A stretch of 64,000 bases of DNA from Paenibacillus cellulositrophicus (GCF_009363095.1 NZ_CP045295.1:3529501-3593500), one strand, 5' to 3'. Positions 33,501 to 43,512 are shown, numbered from the stretch's first letter. Numbers and translations are program-made. The notes: a model not told the origin generated them from the letters alone.

Positions 33501-33804
33501 ACCAAATATCAGGATTGACGAAAACCCTGCCGGCTACCTGTTGGCAGGGTGGACGCGCCGTTGTGATCTGAAAACATTAGATCTTTCTTTTTCTAAACAA
33601 ATAACATTTTTAAACCCTGACAGCTTTGTGCTGCAGGGTTTAATTTATTTCTGAATTTTTTTTAAAAGGTTTAAAGCTGCACTTTAAAGTTCGTTTCTCA
33701 AAATTTCGTAAACTAGCGGAATCGGCCTCATTCATTGGTATAACTGCCGTGACCTCTTGTCCAACGCGTTCATATGATGCTTTGTCAAAGAAAGGAATGA
33801 TGAG
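33501..33804. other. Gap with two hairpins
   Basis: A CCCTGCC/GGCAGGG hairpin near 33529-33552 with no T-tract, and a second AAACCCTG ... CAGGGTTT hairpin (33612-33641) that may end yjcZ. No reading frame seen. Confidence 0.5.
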
Positions 33805-34041
33805 ATGGATGCCTATTATAGCTGCACGCGATTCATGAGCCAGAGAGTCCGCATTACAACAAGAGGCGGTTATGTGCACGAAGGAAGAATCGTAAAAGTG
33901 GATCGTGATCATGTGTACTTGGAGACAGATCGAAGAGATGGACGTGTAACGACCTCCGCTTTCCTCCCCTACGGATTCAGGGCTCGCAACTCTATTTTGA
34001 CGTTAAGTCTGTTCACGCTGCTCGCGATTGCTTTAATCTAA
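33805..34041 (+). CDS. Small Sm-like protein with C-terminal membrane helix
   Basis: 78 aa. Residues 10-45 resemble an Sm-like/beta-barrel strand set (RVRITTRGGYVHEGRIVKVDRDHVYLET), then a hydrophobic tail 60-78. Family not certain; similar short proteins with a VRITTR...G.IVKVD core occur in Bacillales. Start preceded by AAAGGAA. Confidence 0.6.
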   Translation: MDAYYSCTRFMSQRVRITTRGGYVHEGRIVKVDRDHVYLETDRRDGRVTTSAFLPYGFRARNSILTLSLFTLLAIALI

Positions 34042-34089
34042 ATCCCAAAGCGATAAAAAATCAATCACCATATTCACAAGAATAAACAA

Positions 34090-34122
34090 AAAAATAGACT
34101 ACTTACTTCGCAGTCTATTTTT
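34090..34122. terminator. Bidirectional terminator
   Basis: AAAAATAGACT ... AGTCTATTTTT. Confidence 0.85.
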
Positions 34123-34125
34123 AGT

Positions 34126-34314
34126 TCAATTTACTTCGGGAACACGCTCCACATTGGTAGAGACCTGCACAAAAGCGTTTTCAATAACGATTTCGCGCAG
34201 CTTTCCGGTCAAAAAAAGGCCGCACAGCAGCAAGGGAAGAACGGCCACCGATATAAACGTAACGGCCAGCTTCTTCCTTATTTTCATATCATTCATCATC
34301 CGGATAAAAAACAT
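34126..34314 (-). pseudogene. Truncated YesM-type sensor kinase (N-terminus only)
   Basis: 62 aa. A good ribosome site (GGGAGG) and a start resembling Paenibacillus YesM-family kinases: FIRMMNDMKIRKKLAVTFIS, one membrane helix, GKLREIVIENA, then a stop after NVERVPEVN. The extracellular, HAMP and kinase parts are missing. Either decay after deletion or a retained membrane peptide. Confidence 0.55.
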
Positions 34315-34350
34315 GGCGCTACCTCCCGCGTTATCTGTTCTGCTGCGCGC

Positions 34351-34383
34351 AAAAAGCCCCTTTTTCGCTTAAAAAAGGGGCTT
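34351..34383 (-). terminator. Terminator of the alpha-galactosidase gene
   Basis: Minus strand AAGCCCC ... GGGGCTTTTT. Confidence 0.85.
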
Positions 34384-34424
34384 AAACTCCATCCATGGAT
34401 GCTCTTTCGGGCTCAGATCAATGG

Positions 34425-36608
34425 TTACGCCTTGCCGGGCTTGAGGGCCCGCAGTCTAAACCATCGGCTTTGATAATCTTTATGCTCGTAGGCAAAGGGC
34501 AAACCGAGCTGCATCAGCCGGTCTCCCCCAAAGATCGAAATCTCCCCGCCGGTTCCGGGCTCCACTTCGTATTCCAGTTCTGGGTCAAGTCCGTCCAGGC
34601 GCAAGGTCCGCTGGGGTGCGTTCGGCACGGCCATCACTTGAAAAGCGTAGACCAAGGCATCCTCTTGATCTTCCGAAACAAACATCCACGCCGACTCGTT
34701 CCCCTCGAACGGACTTTTCAGACGGTACAAGTCGCCTTGCTGCACTAAACCGCGGATCTGCTTGTAGGCGGCGACTTGGCGTTTGACCGTTTCCTTTTCG
34801 TCATCGGTAAATTTTGTGAGATCCAGCTCATACCCGAAATTTCCGGACATGGCGACATTGCCGCGAAAATCAAGCGGTGTGATCCGTCCGACCTGATGGT
34901 TCGGTACCGCCGACACATGCGCTCCGATGGCGCTTACAGGGTAGACCAGGCTGGTCCCGTACTGAATCTTCAGCCGTTCCACCGCATCGGTATTATCGCT
35001 GGTCCAGGTTTGAGGCATGTAATACAGCATGCCGGGATCAAAGCGTCCACCGCCGCTGGAGCAGCTCTCGAACAAAATATGCGGAAAATCAGTTGTGATT
35101 CGCTCAAGCAGCTCGTACAGCCCAAGAACATAGCGGTGAGCGGTCTCAGCTTGGCGCTCCGGCGGCAGGGCAGCAGACCCGATTTCCGTCAAAGCGCGGT
35201 TCATGTCCCATTTCACGTAAGCAACCGGCACGGTGGAGAAAATCGCAGAGAGCGAATCATAGATGTAATCTCGCACTTCCTGGCGCGTGTAGTCCAGCAC
35301 CAGCTGCCACCTGGCTTCGCTGCGTCTACGCCCCGGAACGTGAAGGCACCAGTCCGGATGCTTCCGGTACAGCTCGCTGTCCGGCGAAATCATCTCGGGT
35401 TCGAACCACAGCCCGAATTTCAGGCCCAGCCGGTTGATGCGCTCCGCGACATCCGCCAGTCCGTCCGGCAGCTTCCGGCGGTCCTCGTACCAATCCCCCA
35501 GCGACGAATTGTCCGCATCCCGTTTGCCAAACCAGCCGTCATCCAAGACAAACAGCTCAATGCCCAGCTTGGCTCCCTCTTCCGCAATCGAAACCAGCTT
35601 GTCTGCATTGAAGTCGAAATAAGTGGCCTCCCAGTTATTGACCAGAATCGGCCGTTCTTCGTCCCGGTATTTCCCCCGGCACAGCCGGGTCCGGTACAGG
35701 CGGTGATACGTCCGCGACATCTCTCCCAATCCTTGCGCGGAGTACACCATGACCGCTTCCGGCGTTTGGAAGCTCTCCCCCGGATTCAGCTGCCACGCGA
35801 AATCAAAAGAGTTCACGCCAATGCTAAACCTTGTGGAGCCGAAGGAATCTACCTCTGCCCCTGCTTCAAATCCGCCGCTGTACACCAGGCTAAAGCCAAA
35901 AGCTTCCCCATGTCGTTCCGTCGTTTCCGGTGTGACCAAAGCGGCAAAAGGGTTAAACTGGTGGCTGCTCATGCCCCTTTTGCTGTCGATCCGGGTTTCG
36001 CCTTGTTCAAGCGGTCTTCGCTTCATATTTCCTTCCCGGGCCCACGCCCCGGAAAGATACACCATCTCCAAATCGCTATGACCGGAGAAATCGACGCTGG
36101 CACTAAGGGCACGGCGAAGCCGAAGCTTCTTGTCCCCTTCGTTGATCAAACGAGCTGACCGAATGATCACGTTGCAATCCGTGAAGATGGAATAAAGCAG
36201 GACAACCTTAAGTCCCGAGTAGGCATCTTTTAATACCAGTTCGAGCGTCTCTGCTTCGGACTCGTCCTCCGTATAAACGGCCGGAAGTCCGCTTAATGGC
36301 GGCTTTCCCTTCAGGATCCGGTAACCGTCGTACTTGAGCTCCGTAATCCTCGTCCCATCCTCCAGTTCGGCCTGGTACGCCGGATTCCGGAAGTCTCCGC
36401 TGCCGTACTGCGGGTATTCCTGTGGCAGCCGGTCAAGCCCAGCCCTCGCGGGAGTGTGTATCAGGAGGTCGCCCATCGTTTCCCGATGCTTCAGACTCCC
36501 TCCCCAATACCCATGTACAGGATAACCGTCCACGATCTGAATCAAATAGCTCATGCCTGACGACTGTAGATGAAACAACCCTGCTTGCTCTTGAACGATT
36601 ACGCCCAT
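34425..36608 (-). CDS. Alpha-galactosidase, GH36
   Basis: 727 aa, normal GH36-I length. It removes terminal alpha-1,6-galactose from melibiose, raffinose and galactomannan. N-terminal beta-sandwich (~1-310), then the TIM barrel: VLDDGWF, KWDMNR with nucleophile D468, and ESCSSGGGRFD and TSDNTD with acid/base D538. No signal peptide, so it acts on imported sugars. No transporter gene is adjacent; an AraC regulator is divergent. Confidence 0.93.
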   Translation of the reverse strand: MGVIVQEQAGLFHLQSSGMSYLIQIVDGYPVHGYWGGSLKHRETMGDLLIHTPARAGLDRLPQEYPQYGSGDFRNPAYQAELEDGTRITELKYDGYRILKGKPPLSGLPAVYTEDESEAETLELVLKDAYSGLKVVLLYSIFTDCNVIIRSARLINEGDKKLRLRRALSASVDFSGHSDLEMVYLSGAWAREGNMKRRPLEQGETRIDSKRGMSSHQFNPFAALVTPETTERHGEAFGFSLVYSGGFEAGAEVDSFGSTRFSIGVNSFDFAWQLNPGESFQTPEAVMVYSAQGLGEMSRTYHRLYRTRLCRGKYRDEERPILVNNWEATYFDFNADKLVSIAEEGAKLGIELFVLDDGWFGKRDADNSSLGDWYEDRRKLPDGLADVAERINRLGLKFGLWFEPEMISPDSELYRKHPDWCLHVPGRRRSEARWQLVLDYTRQEVRDYIYDSLSAIFSTVPVAYVKWDMNRALTEIGSAALPPERQAETAHRYVLGLYELLERITTDFPHILFESCSSGGGRFDPGMLYYMPQTWTSDNTDAVERLKIQYGTSLVYPVSAIGAHVSAVPNHQVGRITPLDFRGNVAMSGNFGYELDLTKFTDDEKETVKRQVAAYKQIRGLVQQGDLYRLKSPFEGNESAWMFVSEDQEDALVYAFQVMAVPNAPQRTLRLDGLDPELEYEVEPGTGGEISIFGGDRLMQLGLPFAYEHKDYQSRWFRLRALKPGKA

Positions 36609-36971
36609 TGGTAAACATCCCTTCTTTCCTGCCTATCGGTACTTCATGCATCGTAACATGGTCTAGAAAATGGCTTGTACCACATCCGTATCTATGAACC
36701 ATTACATCTCCGCCATCCGGGGCAATGCTCCGGCATCTTTGTATTCAACCTATCTTTGAAACATGGCTTTAGGATTGATTTACGATTCCAGAAATACAGG
36801 CTTATATACAAAAATCATATATGATCATACGATAGGTCGTACATGGCATGGTGCTCACTAGTTATGTTATTATGCTAGGTATATTGAACAAGTTTAATAG
36901 AGGCCAATAACAATTATTTCTTTAGTTCATTCTATATAGCTATTCTATTTTTTAGGGGATGGGGTTAGCTT
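36609..36971. other. Divergent region between alpha-galactosidase and araC
   Basis: 363 bases that must hold both promoters. TTGAAC ... TAACAA (18 bp) upstream of araC is a possible sigma-A promoter. No catabolite-repression (cre) site or clear direct repeats were recognised. Confidence 0.35.
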
Positions 36972-37796
36972 GTGTTAGAGTATCTGCCGCGAAGTAAACA
37001 GCACACGGAGCTGCATCTGACGCAGTTTGGCATGGAGGATTGTATATCCGGTCATTATTTTGGGCCCGCCGTAAGGACTCACTATTTGCTCCATTATATA
37101 TTCAAAGGGGAGGGGATTTTTGAGGTAGGGGGAGTGAGGCACCACCTTCGCAAAGGACAGGGGTTTCTGATTTGTCCCCATATCGTTACCTATTATCAAG
37201 CCGACGAAGTTAACCCTTGGTCATACGGCTGGTTTGGTTTTAACGGCACACTGGCTGAACCCCTCCTTATGCAAGCAGGGCTAACCCCATCATCTCCAAT
37301 TCTGCATTATGATCGAGATGACATGATCCATCAGTATTTGCAATTGATGGCCCAGTCGAGACAAAGCCATAAAGCCCGGGAAACCAGACTAACGGGGCTG
37401 CTGTATTTGATGTTATCTCTGCTAGTGGAATCCGGTCCGGAAACGCCCACCGTTCAAAGGGAAAGCCGGGCTGAGGTTTACGTGGAGCAAGTGATCGATT
37501 TTATCGAAACGAACTTTTCTCAAAAAATAACTATCGAGGACATCGCGCATTTGATTGGGCTTAATCGAAGCTATTTGTGCTCGTTATTCAAACAGCAAAT
37601 GAACATAAGCATTCAGGATTACCTGATTCGCTACAGAATGGATATGGCGGCTAAAATGCTGGGAAACACAGACCTTTCAATCGGCGATATCGCCCGCTCG
37701 GTCGGCTATGCCGACCCGCTCCTTTTCTCCAAAATGTTCAAAAAAGTGAAGGGGGCCTCTCCGAAACATTATCGGTCTGCCACTGCATCAACATAA
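36972..37796 (+). CDS. AraC-family regulator with cupin sensor domain
   Basis: 274 aa. N-terminal cupin (~15-130: GPAVRTHYLLHYIFKGEGIFEVGG, GQGFLICPHIVTYYQAD) that binds the sugar inducer, and two C-terminal HTH units (ITIEDIAHLIGLNRSYLCSLFKQ and LSIGDIARSVGYADPLLFSKMFK). GTG start behind AGGGGATGGGG. Divergent from, and probably the activator of, the alpha-galactosidase gene. Confidence 0.9.
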   Translation: MLEYLPRSKQHTELHLTQFGMEDCISGHYFGPAVRTHYLLHYIFKGEGIFEVGGVRHHLRKGQGFLICPHIVTYYQADEVNPWSYGWFGFNGTLAEPLLMQAGLTPSSPILHYDRDDMIHQYLQLMAQSRQSHKARETRLTGLLYLMLSLLVESGPETPTVQRESRAEVYVEQVIDFIETNFSQKITIEDIAHLIGLNRSYLCSLFKQQMNISIQDYLIRYRMDMAAKMLGNTDLSIGDIARSVGYADPLLFSKMFKKVKGASPKHYRSATAST

Positions 37797-37800
37797 AGAC

Positions 37801-37846
37801 AAAACCAGCCTTCCCTTCCAAGTGTTAATGAAGAGAGGCTGGTTTT
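37801..37846. terminator. Bidirectional terminator
   Basis: AAAACCAGCCT ... AGGCTGGTTTTT. Serves araC and the convergent cohesin-SLH gene. Confidence 0.85.
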
Positions 37847-37878
37847 TGTACTGCTTTTAAGCCTTTTCGCCAGCTTAA

Positions 37879-40833
37879 CTAGTTGGCATTCCGGCTATCG
37901 ATAAGGTTGGCCTTGATCAAAAACCGCTGTACAATCGCCGCAGTTTCAGCTCGGGTCAGGTTGCCAGTAGGGTTCAAGCCCCCTGCAGATCCTTCCACGA
38001 GGCCATTCTTCACGGCTGCGGCCATGGCCGGCTTTGCCCAGGAAGCGACCGCTGTCCGGTCTGCAAACGAAGACAGCAGGGACTCCGCATCGATTCCGTC
38101 GGCTTCAAGACCGGCCAGCTTCATCGCCCGGGACATGATCACCAACGCTTCCTGCCGGGTAATCGTCCGGTTAGGAGCGAACGTCCGGTTGTCGTAGCCT
38201 TCGATCAAGCCGTATTCCACAGCCTTGGCTACAGCGCCTGCATACCAATCAGCAGAATTGACATCGCTGAACGTGGTGCCGCTGCCGTTGTCGGACAAGC
38301 CCAACGCCCGGACCACGATGGCTGCGAGCTCCGCACGTGTTATAACCGCATCGGGATTATAATGGTTCTCATCGCTACCTTTGACAATCATTCGAGAAGC
38401 CATGTCATTTACGGCCTGCTTCGACCAATGCCCTTCCACATCCGCGAAGGTTTTCGGATTCCAGATCAGGAAGTAATCGCTATTGGTGAGGCTGTTTACA
38501 ACTGCATAATGCTTCCCATCACGAGTCGTGATATAGGTAGGAACATGGCGCACGCTGCCGTCCGGGTTCAGGACGGCTGCCGTCGTCACCTTGCTCGGGT
38601 CAACGCCGGCGGGAAGCGGAATTTCGCGTTCCACGTAGCTGCTGAACTGCTCGACGCTTACTGTTTTACCGTTGTAGGAAGCCGTTACATCAAAAGCGAC
38701 AGGCGGAGCCGCAACCTCAAAATTTCCTTGGGCCGCTGCATTTTCAGCAAGAACCGCTGCAGCCTCACCGCTCTTGGCAATCTCCACATGAACAACAATA
38801 TCTGAAAGCTTGAGCTGTGCGCCCAGTTTAGAGGAAATCTTGTCGATGGCGATTTGCCCGGCAGGCAGCTTGTAGATACCGCTTGGCGTCTGCACCTCCA
38901 ACACCGCTTGCTTGTTTTCCATACTCTTCACCGCTTCACCCGTCAGAACCACCGATACCTTGTCCACGCTGGCGGTTACGGGAATAACAACGGTGGACTT
39001 ATCTGCCGCCTGCTTGAGCTGATCAGCCAGCTTGGAGGGGTCGATTGTCGCCGTCAGTACCGATTTGCCGTTCTCCTTAGTGGTCGAACCAGCAGCAATT
39101 TGGTCTTTCACGACGCCGTCGACAATGACTTGGAGACCGGCAGGCTTCTCAGGGGTCGTGCTTGGAATGGATGGCGTGCCCGAGTTATTCGAATTGCTTG
39201 AATTGTTCGAGTTATTGCTCGAGTTGTTCGAACCGTTTGAACCATTGCTTGTCCACTTCGCATACAGCGTCATATCGGACGTGACCGTATCCGCAGCGAA
39301 GTTCCAAGCGTTGATTCCCACTGCTTCTTTGTACCAGCCTGCGAATGTGTAGCCCGCTCTCGTCGGTGCTGGAGGAGCGCTGATTGTCGTGCCGCTGTCC
39401 ACATTGGTGATGCTGGAAACTGCACTACCTCCTTGTGGATCGAACGTCACGGTGTGCTGCACCGGTCCCTCTTTGACCGTTACTTTGCCAGGGGTCAACG
39501 TTTTGTCCATCTCAGCCCCGAATGCATCCAAGATTGAGAAAAGCGTCGGCTCTCCTGTTTTCACCGTCAGTTTCTTAACGCCTAGTTCTGCCCCGCTCTT
39601 AATTTTAAAGCTCACGGTAAACAGCTTATCTCCGGCCTTGATCGGCGTATCGCCCGCATCGCTGTCTACCCATGCTGTTTTGAGCCAGCCTGAGTCGTTA
39701 TCGTAATTGGAGTCGAAGTAATCTCCCGCATTTCCTGTAACGCCAGTTACCTCCAATCCCTCCGTATCAAAATCAAGCTGGACGCCGTAAGCTGCTATTC
39801 CATAGGTGGAGTCGGCTACTTTGACCGGTACGTCCACCGTAGATCCCGGCGTTCCGTCCACCGAGCCGATCTGAATCTGCACCGCGTGCCGCATCCACTT
39901 CGCGTACAGCGTTACATCAGACGTTACCGCATCCTCTGCGAATTTCCACCCGTCTGTCCCAGCTGCATCCCTGTACCAGCCTTCGAACGTGTAACCTGCC
40001 TTCGTCGGGGCCGGCGGTTCGCTGATCATCGTACCGCTGACTACACCGGTCGCGGGCTCAACCGTGCTGCCGCCCTGGGAATCGAACGTCACAGTATATT
40101 GCTCCTGTGCGGCCGGTATCCACTTCGCATACAGCATCATATCGGACGTAACCACATCCGTCGCAAAGTTCCACGCATCGGTCCCAAGCGTATCTTTGTA
40201 CCAGCCTGCAAAGGTAAAACCCTCCTTTGTCGGGGCCGGGGGTTCGTTGATCGTCGTGCCGCTGACCACATCCGTTGCACTCTCAACCAGGCTGCCGCCC
40301 TTAGTGTAAAACGTCACGGTGTGTTTAGTATTCGGTGCCTTTACGGTGATTTTGCCCGATTCCACCGTTGTGGAGGCAATCTCGTTACCCTCATAGAGAT
40401 CGTGCTTGAGCACAGTCAGGTCTAAATCACCAGGCTCTGCAGAATCCTTGATTTTAAAATGAAGGGTGAACACTTTTTCCTCATCCCAAATCGAATAATT
40501 GACCAGATTGGCTTTAACATTAGCGATTCCCGAATTGGAGAAATCCGTTTCGAACGTATCCCCATTTTGACTGACACCCAATTCATTTGTAACTTCATTC
40601 CCAGACACCAGTTCGAGTGAAGTCGCATCGAAACCGATCGAAATATCGTATTGATTGATCAAGTCCTCCGGTGTCAAAAACACCGAAACGTCCACAGACT
40701 CTCCGGGATACCCCTCTTCACTGCTTACTCTCATCGAGTTCGAAGCTGTATCCGATTCGGCATAGCCCATCGTTCCGAAAGGCAAAAGCATAACAGCCAC
40801 CATCATTGTCGAAATCCATTTTTTCCAACGCAT
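37879..40833 (-). CDS. SLH-anchored surface protein with two cohesin-like domains and InlB-type repeats
   Basis: 984 aa. Signal peptide (~1-26). Cohesin-like 1 (32-166: GYPGESVDVSVFL, QYDISIGFD). InlB/Flg_new-type repeats at 171-238 and 246-313 (each ends LYAKW). Cohesin-like 2 (317-455: GTPGSTVDVPVKVA, YGVQLDFDTEGLEV). Third repeat 459-527. Asn/Ser linker 528-562. Unknown domain 565-795. Three SLH domains (796-845, 853-905, 920-975) that bind the pyruvylated wall polymer. This is the build of an anchoring scaffoldin. Encoded 4 bases after a dockerin-bearing protein, its likely ligand. The cohesin assignment is from fold-like motifs only. Confidence 0.82.
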   Translation of the reverse strand: MRWKKWISTMMVAVMLLPFGTMGYAESDTASNSMRVSSEEGYPGESVDVSVFLTPEDLINQYDISIGFDATSLELVSGNEVTNELGVSQNGDTFETDFSNSGIANVKANLVNYSIWDEEKVFTLHFKIKDSAEPGDLDLTVLKHDLYEGNEIASTTVESGKITVKAPNTKHTVTFYTKGGSLVESATDVVSGTTINEPPAPTKEGFTFAGWYKDTLGTDAWNFATDVVTSDMMLYAKWIPAAQEQYTVTFDSQGGSTVEPATGVVSGTMISEPPAPTKAGYTFEGWYRDAAGTDGWKFAEDAVTSDVTLYAKWMRHAVQIQIGSVDGTPGSTVDVPVKVADSTYGIAAYGVQLDFDTEGLEVTGVTGNAGDYFDSNYDNDSGWLKTAWVDSDAGDTPIKAGDKLFTVSFKIKSGAELGVKKLTVKTGEPTLFSILDAFGAEMDKTLTPGKVTVKEGPVQHTVTFDPQGGSAVSSITNVDSGTTISAPPAPTRAGYTFAGWYKEAVGINAWNFAADTVTSDMTLYAKWTSNGSNGSNNSSNNSNNSSNSNNSGTPSIPSTTPEKPAGLQVIVDGVVKDQIAAGSTTKENGKSVLTATIDPSKLADQLKQAADKSTVVIPVTASVDKVSVVLTGEAVKSMENKQAVLEVQTPSGIYKLPAGQIAIDKISSKLGAQLKLSDIVVHVEIAKSGEAAAVLAENAAAQGNFEVAAPPVAFDVTASYNGKTVSVEQFSSYVEREIPLPAGVDPSKVTTAAVLNPDGSVRHVPTYITTRDGKHYAVVNSLTNSDYFLIWNPKTFADVEGHWSKQAVNDMASRMIVKGSDENHYNPDAVITRAELAAIVVRALGLSDNGSGTTFSDVNSADWYAGAVAKAVEYGLIEGYDNRTFAPNRTITRQEALVIMSRAMKLAGLEADGIDAESLLSSFADRTAVASWAKPAMAAAVKNGLVEGSAGGLNPTGNLTRAETAAIVQRFLIKANLIDSRNAN

Positions 40834-40837
40834 AGAA

Positions 40838-43390
40838 TCACCCCTTTCCTACGGAGACGGCAAGAATCGCTTTGACATCCTCATCGTCCCATTTTCCGTC
40901 GCCGTTCATGTCGAGCGCCTGCAATTGCTCCGGCGTGAGCGTAATTTTGCCTTTGATATATTTGCTTAACAGAAGCGCGTCCGCAGCTGTCACTTTACCG
41001 TCGCCATCCGCGTCTCCCATGACAAACGCCGTGTAATACGCGGCATACGTCACATCAGCCGTCACTGTCAAAGCCGCTACCTCTTGACTGCTAAGCTTCG
41101 TAATGCCACCATCACTGCTCCATCCTGCAAAATGGTACCCCTCATCAGGCGTAACCGTTGGTACCGATGCCGGATGCCCGCCGATCTCTACCTGCTCGCT
41201 CGTGTGGCTAATCGTGCCGTGATCTCCAGACGCATAACTCACCGTCGCAATCTGCGGTGTCGAATCGCTGATCGCAATCGCCAGCGTTTGTGATGCTCCC
41301 GAACTGAACGCGAAGGTCAACGTTGTCGTCCCGACCGGTTGTGCTGTCAGATACTCTTTCACGAGCTTCACCGTATTTCCGCTGACTGTGTAATCCCCGT
41401 CCGGGATCAGGGGCGACCCTTGATTGCTGATGAATTTCAGCGTATTTCCATTTAGCGACATTGTGATGTCCACATCGGTATGATCCACAGATAAAGGATT
41501 CTTATCGAAACTCACATTCGCCTTATCAAGGCTGGAGTCTTTCTTGATGTTCTCGTCGGCGACCGCTACATCCGCCCACTTGACGATTTTACCCGCGCTA
41601 TCCAACTGCACAACGAAGAGATGATTCCCGCTTTCGACGGCAATGTCTTCATCCTTATTCAAGGTCAGCGTATATCCTAGCGAATTCGCATCGTCGCCAA
41701 CCATCGGCCGGGAAACTTGCCCCGCGCTGCCAAGGATATACCGGAAGGCCGCGTTGTCATCGGGCAGATCTGTCGCTTTCGTTGTCCCCGTCTCGCTGCC
41801 CTTGGCCCAGCCCAAGCCCGTTAAATCCGGAGCCTCTACCGGAATTGTAAGCTGTGCGCTCGCTTCCACTGAGAAGGAGCTCTCCCCATTACCGTTAACG
41901 GCCGTCACGACGAAGTAGTAGGTCTTTCCACCCTCAAGCCCCTGAACTTTATAATGACCGGTCGTGCCATCTACTGTCGTGATCGGATCGGGGCCGTACA
42001 ACCCACTGGCAGTGCCTTGATAAATCTTGTAATTCGCAACCCCGCTCCCCAAATTCCAGCTAAGCTCCGCTTCCTCATTTCCTGCAACCGCTTGTAATCC
42101 TGTAGGGGCCGCAGGCGGCTCCCGACGCTCAGACACATAAATTTTCGAAACGTCGGACCAGGCCAGATACATTGCGTTGTTCAATGTGGCAAATGAAGTA
42201 ACGTTGCCGAGATTCGTGTCCGCCAGTCCCTGGTTCGCCGGGCTCCAATTCTTGCCATCGTATTCCTGGACCCGGAGGTCCCACTGGAACCCTTGTGAAT
42301 TCACATCGTTCCAAACGGCAACCAGCTTCTGATTATATACAAATAAATTCGGAGCTTGTGATTGGGCCCCCGCCGGTTTATCCAAATTCCCGCTGCCGAC
42401 AGGGCTCCAGACACTTCCATCGAAGCTGCTTACCTTCAACTGCGCGGGATTGTTATCCCTCCATACCGCGTATAGCAGCCCGTTATAGGCTTGCAGAACC
42501 GGACTTCCTGCCGATGTCGTCGTATTCGTAATCCCCGAGTTCCCCGATACATTTGCCCAAGTGACCTTTCCTGCACCGTTGACCGTTCTTTTCATGACAG
42601 GAATATAAGAGTAATATGGGCTGTCCACCATTTGCTCGCTCCACGTTAAATAAAGCTCGTCTTGATAGACTGCGAGCCGCGGCCCAAATACCGTTCCGTT
42701 TGGAACGAACGTCATATCCACCGCTTCGTTGGTCCAGACGCTGCCGTCAAATTTTTTCACTTGAATTTTTCGGCCCGTACTCCCGTCCGAAGTACCTATC
42801 CAAGTCGCATACAAATCGTCATGATAAACGAGGAGCACCGGCATTTCACCTCTGCCGCTGCCGCTTACCGGATCGTTTCCGCTTGTCGAAACCCATCCGC
42901 CTCCACAATTTTTCTTGGCCATAATCTGGTTGAACGGATACCCCCCCATGAATGAGGTTTCAGCTTCCATCCAGATGGCGTACAAGCAGCCCTGATATAC
43001 TGTAAGCGAAGGACTGCTTGCACTGCTGCTCGACATAAAGTTCAGGCCACTCCCATCATCAGCCGCCGACCACTGACTGCCGTCCCACTTCATTACTCTT
43101 ATTTCTGTTTCCTGCTGCATCTGGTTATTCATATATTCCTTTTGTTCTGACCATGCAGCATACAAATGGTCGTTCCAGATCGCGATGCTCGGGTCCCTCG
43201 AGTTGGGGTTCTCACTCGACCCCGCATTGAGCCCACCCCCATCGATTGGCTCCCATACGACTCCCGGGGCGGCGGAAGCTTGTCCCGGCCCCACCAACAG
43301 TTGGAGAATCACCCCGAACAACATGATCAGGCTTAAAACGACGGATATGACCGCCCTGCCTGTGGTGTTGTTCCTCTTCTGTGCGTTCAT
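40838..43390 (-). CDS. Secreted beta-propeller protein with FN3, X2 and C-terminal dockerin
   Basis: 850 aa. Signal peptide (~1-40). Seven repeats of the type P-L-xVY-xxLYAxW between 65 and 415 form a seven-bladed propeller. FN3 426-515; unknown beta domain 520-612; X2-like Ig module 620-710 (ANVSFDKNPLSVDHTDVDI), as in clostridial scaffoldins; InlB-like repeat 714-790. Type I dockerin 791-850 with two calcium loops, DADGDGKVTAADALLLSKY and DMNGDGKWDDEDVKAIL. No catalytic domain is recognised. First gene of the operon; GGAGG ribosome site. Confidence 0.85.
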   Translation of the reverse strand: MNAQKRNNTTGRAVISVVLSLIMLFGVILQLLVGPGQASAAPGVVWEPIDGGGLNAGSSENPNSRDPSIAIWNDHLYAAWSEQKEYMNNQMQQETEIRVMKWDGSQWSAADDGSGLNFMSSSSASSPSLTVYQGCLYAIWMEAETSFMGGYPFNQIMAKKNCGGGWVSTSGNDPVSGSGRGEMPVLLVYHDDLYATWIGTSDGSTGRKIQVKKFDGSVWTNEAVDMTFVPNGTVFGPRLAVYQDELYLTWSEQMVDSPYYSYIPVMKRTVNGAGKVTWANVSGNSGITNTTTSAGSPVLQAYNGLLYAVWRDNNPAQLKVSSFDGSVWSPVGSGNLDKPAGAQSQAPNLFVYNQKLVAVWNDVNSQGFQWDLRVQEYDGKNWSPANQGLADTNLGNVTSFATLNNAMYLAWSDVSKIYVSERREPPAAPTGLQAVAGNEEAELSWNLGSGVANYKIYQGTASGLYGPDPITTVDGTTGHYKVQGLEGGKTYYFVVTAVNGNGESSFSVEASAQLTIPVEAPDLTGLGWAKGSETGTTKATDLPDDNAAFRYILGSAGQVSRPMVGDDANSLGYTLTLNKDEDIAVESGNHLFVVQLDSAGKIVKWADVAVADENIKKDSSLDKANVSFDKNPLSVDHTDVDITMSLNGNTLKFISNQGSPLIPDGDYTVSGNTVKLVKEYLTAQPVGTTTLTFAFSSGASQTLAIAISDSTPQIATVSYASGDHGTISHTSEQVEIGGHPASVPTVTPDEGYHFAGWSSDGGITKLSSQEVAALTVTADVTYAAYYTAFVMGDADGDGKVTAADALLLSKYIKGKITLTPEQLQALDMNGDGKWDDEDVKAILAVSVGKG

Positions 43391-43426
43391 TTCTGACCCC
43401 CTCCTTCTGAATTTGTATAATACAGA

Positions 43427-43444
43427 ACCTCATGGTCATGAGGT
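43427..43444. promoter_or_regulatory. Palindrome in front of the dockerin gene
   Basis: ACCTCATGGTCATGAGGT, perfect 8-2-8, ~36-54 bases upstream of the ATG and just upstream of a minus-strand TATTAT. Candidate site for the neighbouring SARP-type regulator. Confidence 0.5.
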
Positions 43445-43512
43445 CTCCTGCTCTGCGCCCATTGTAACAAGCAGCTCTCAACATTTTCACAACATTACTC
43501 CCAAAAAACGAC

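Noticed and set aside
34776..36158. 460-residue plus-strand frame opposite the alpha-galactosidase
   Set aside because: Antisense shadow; the minus-strand gene has intact catalytic motifs.
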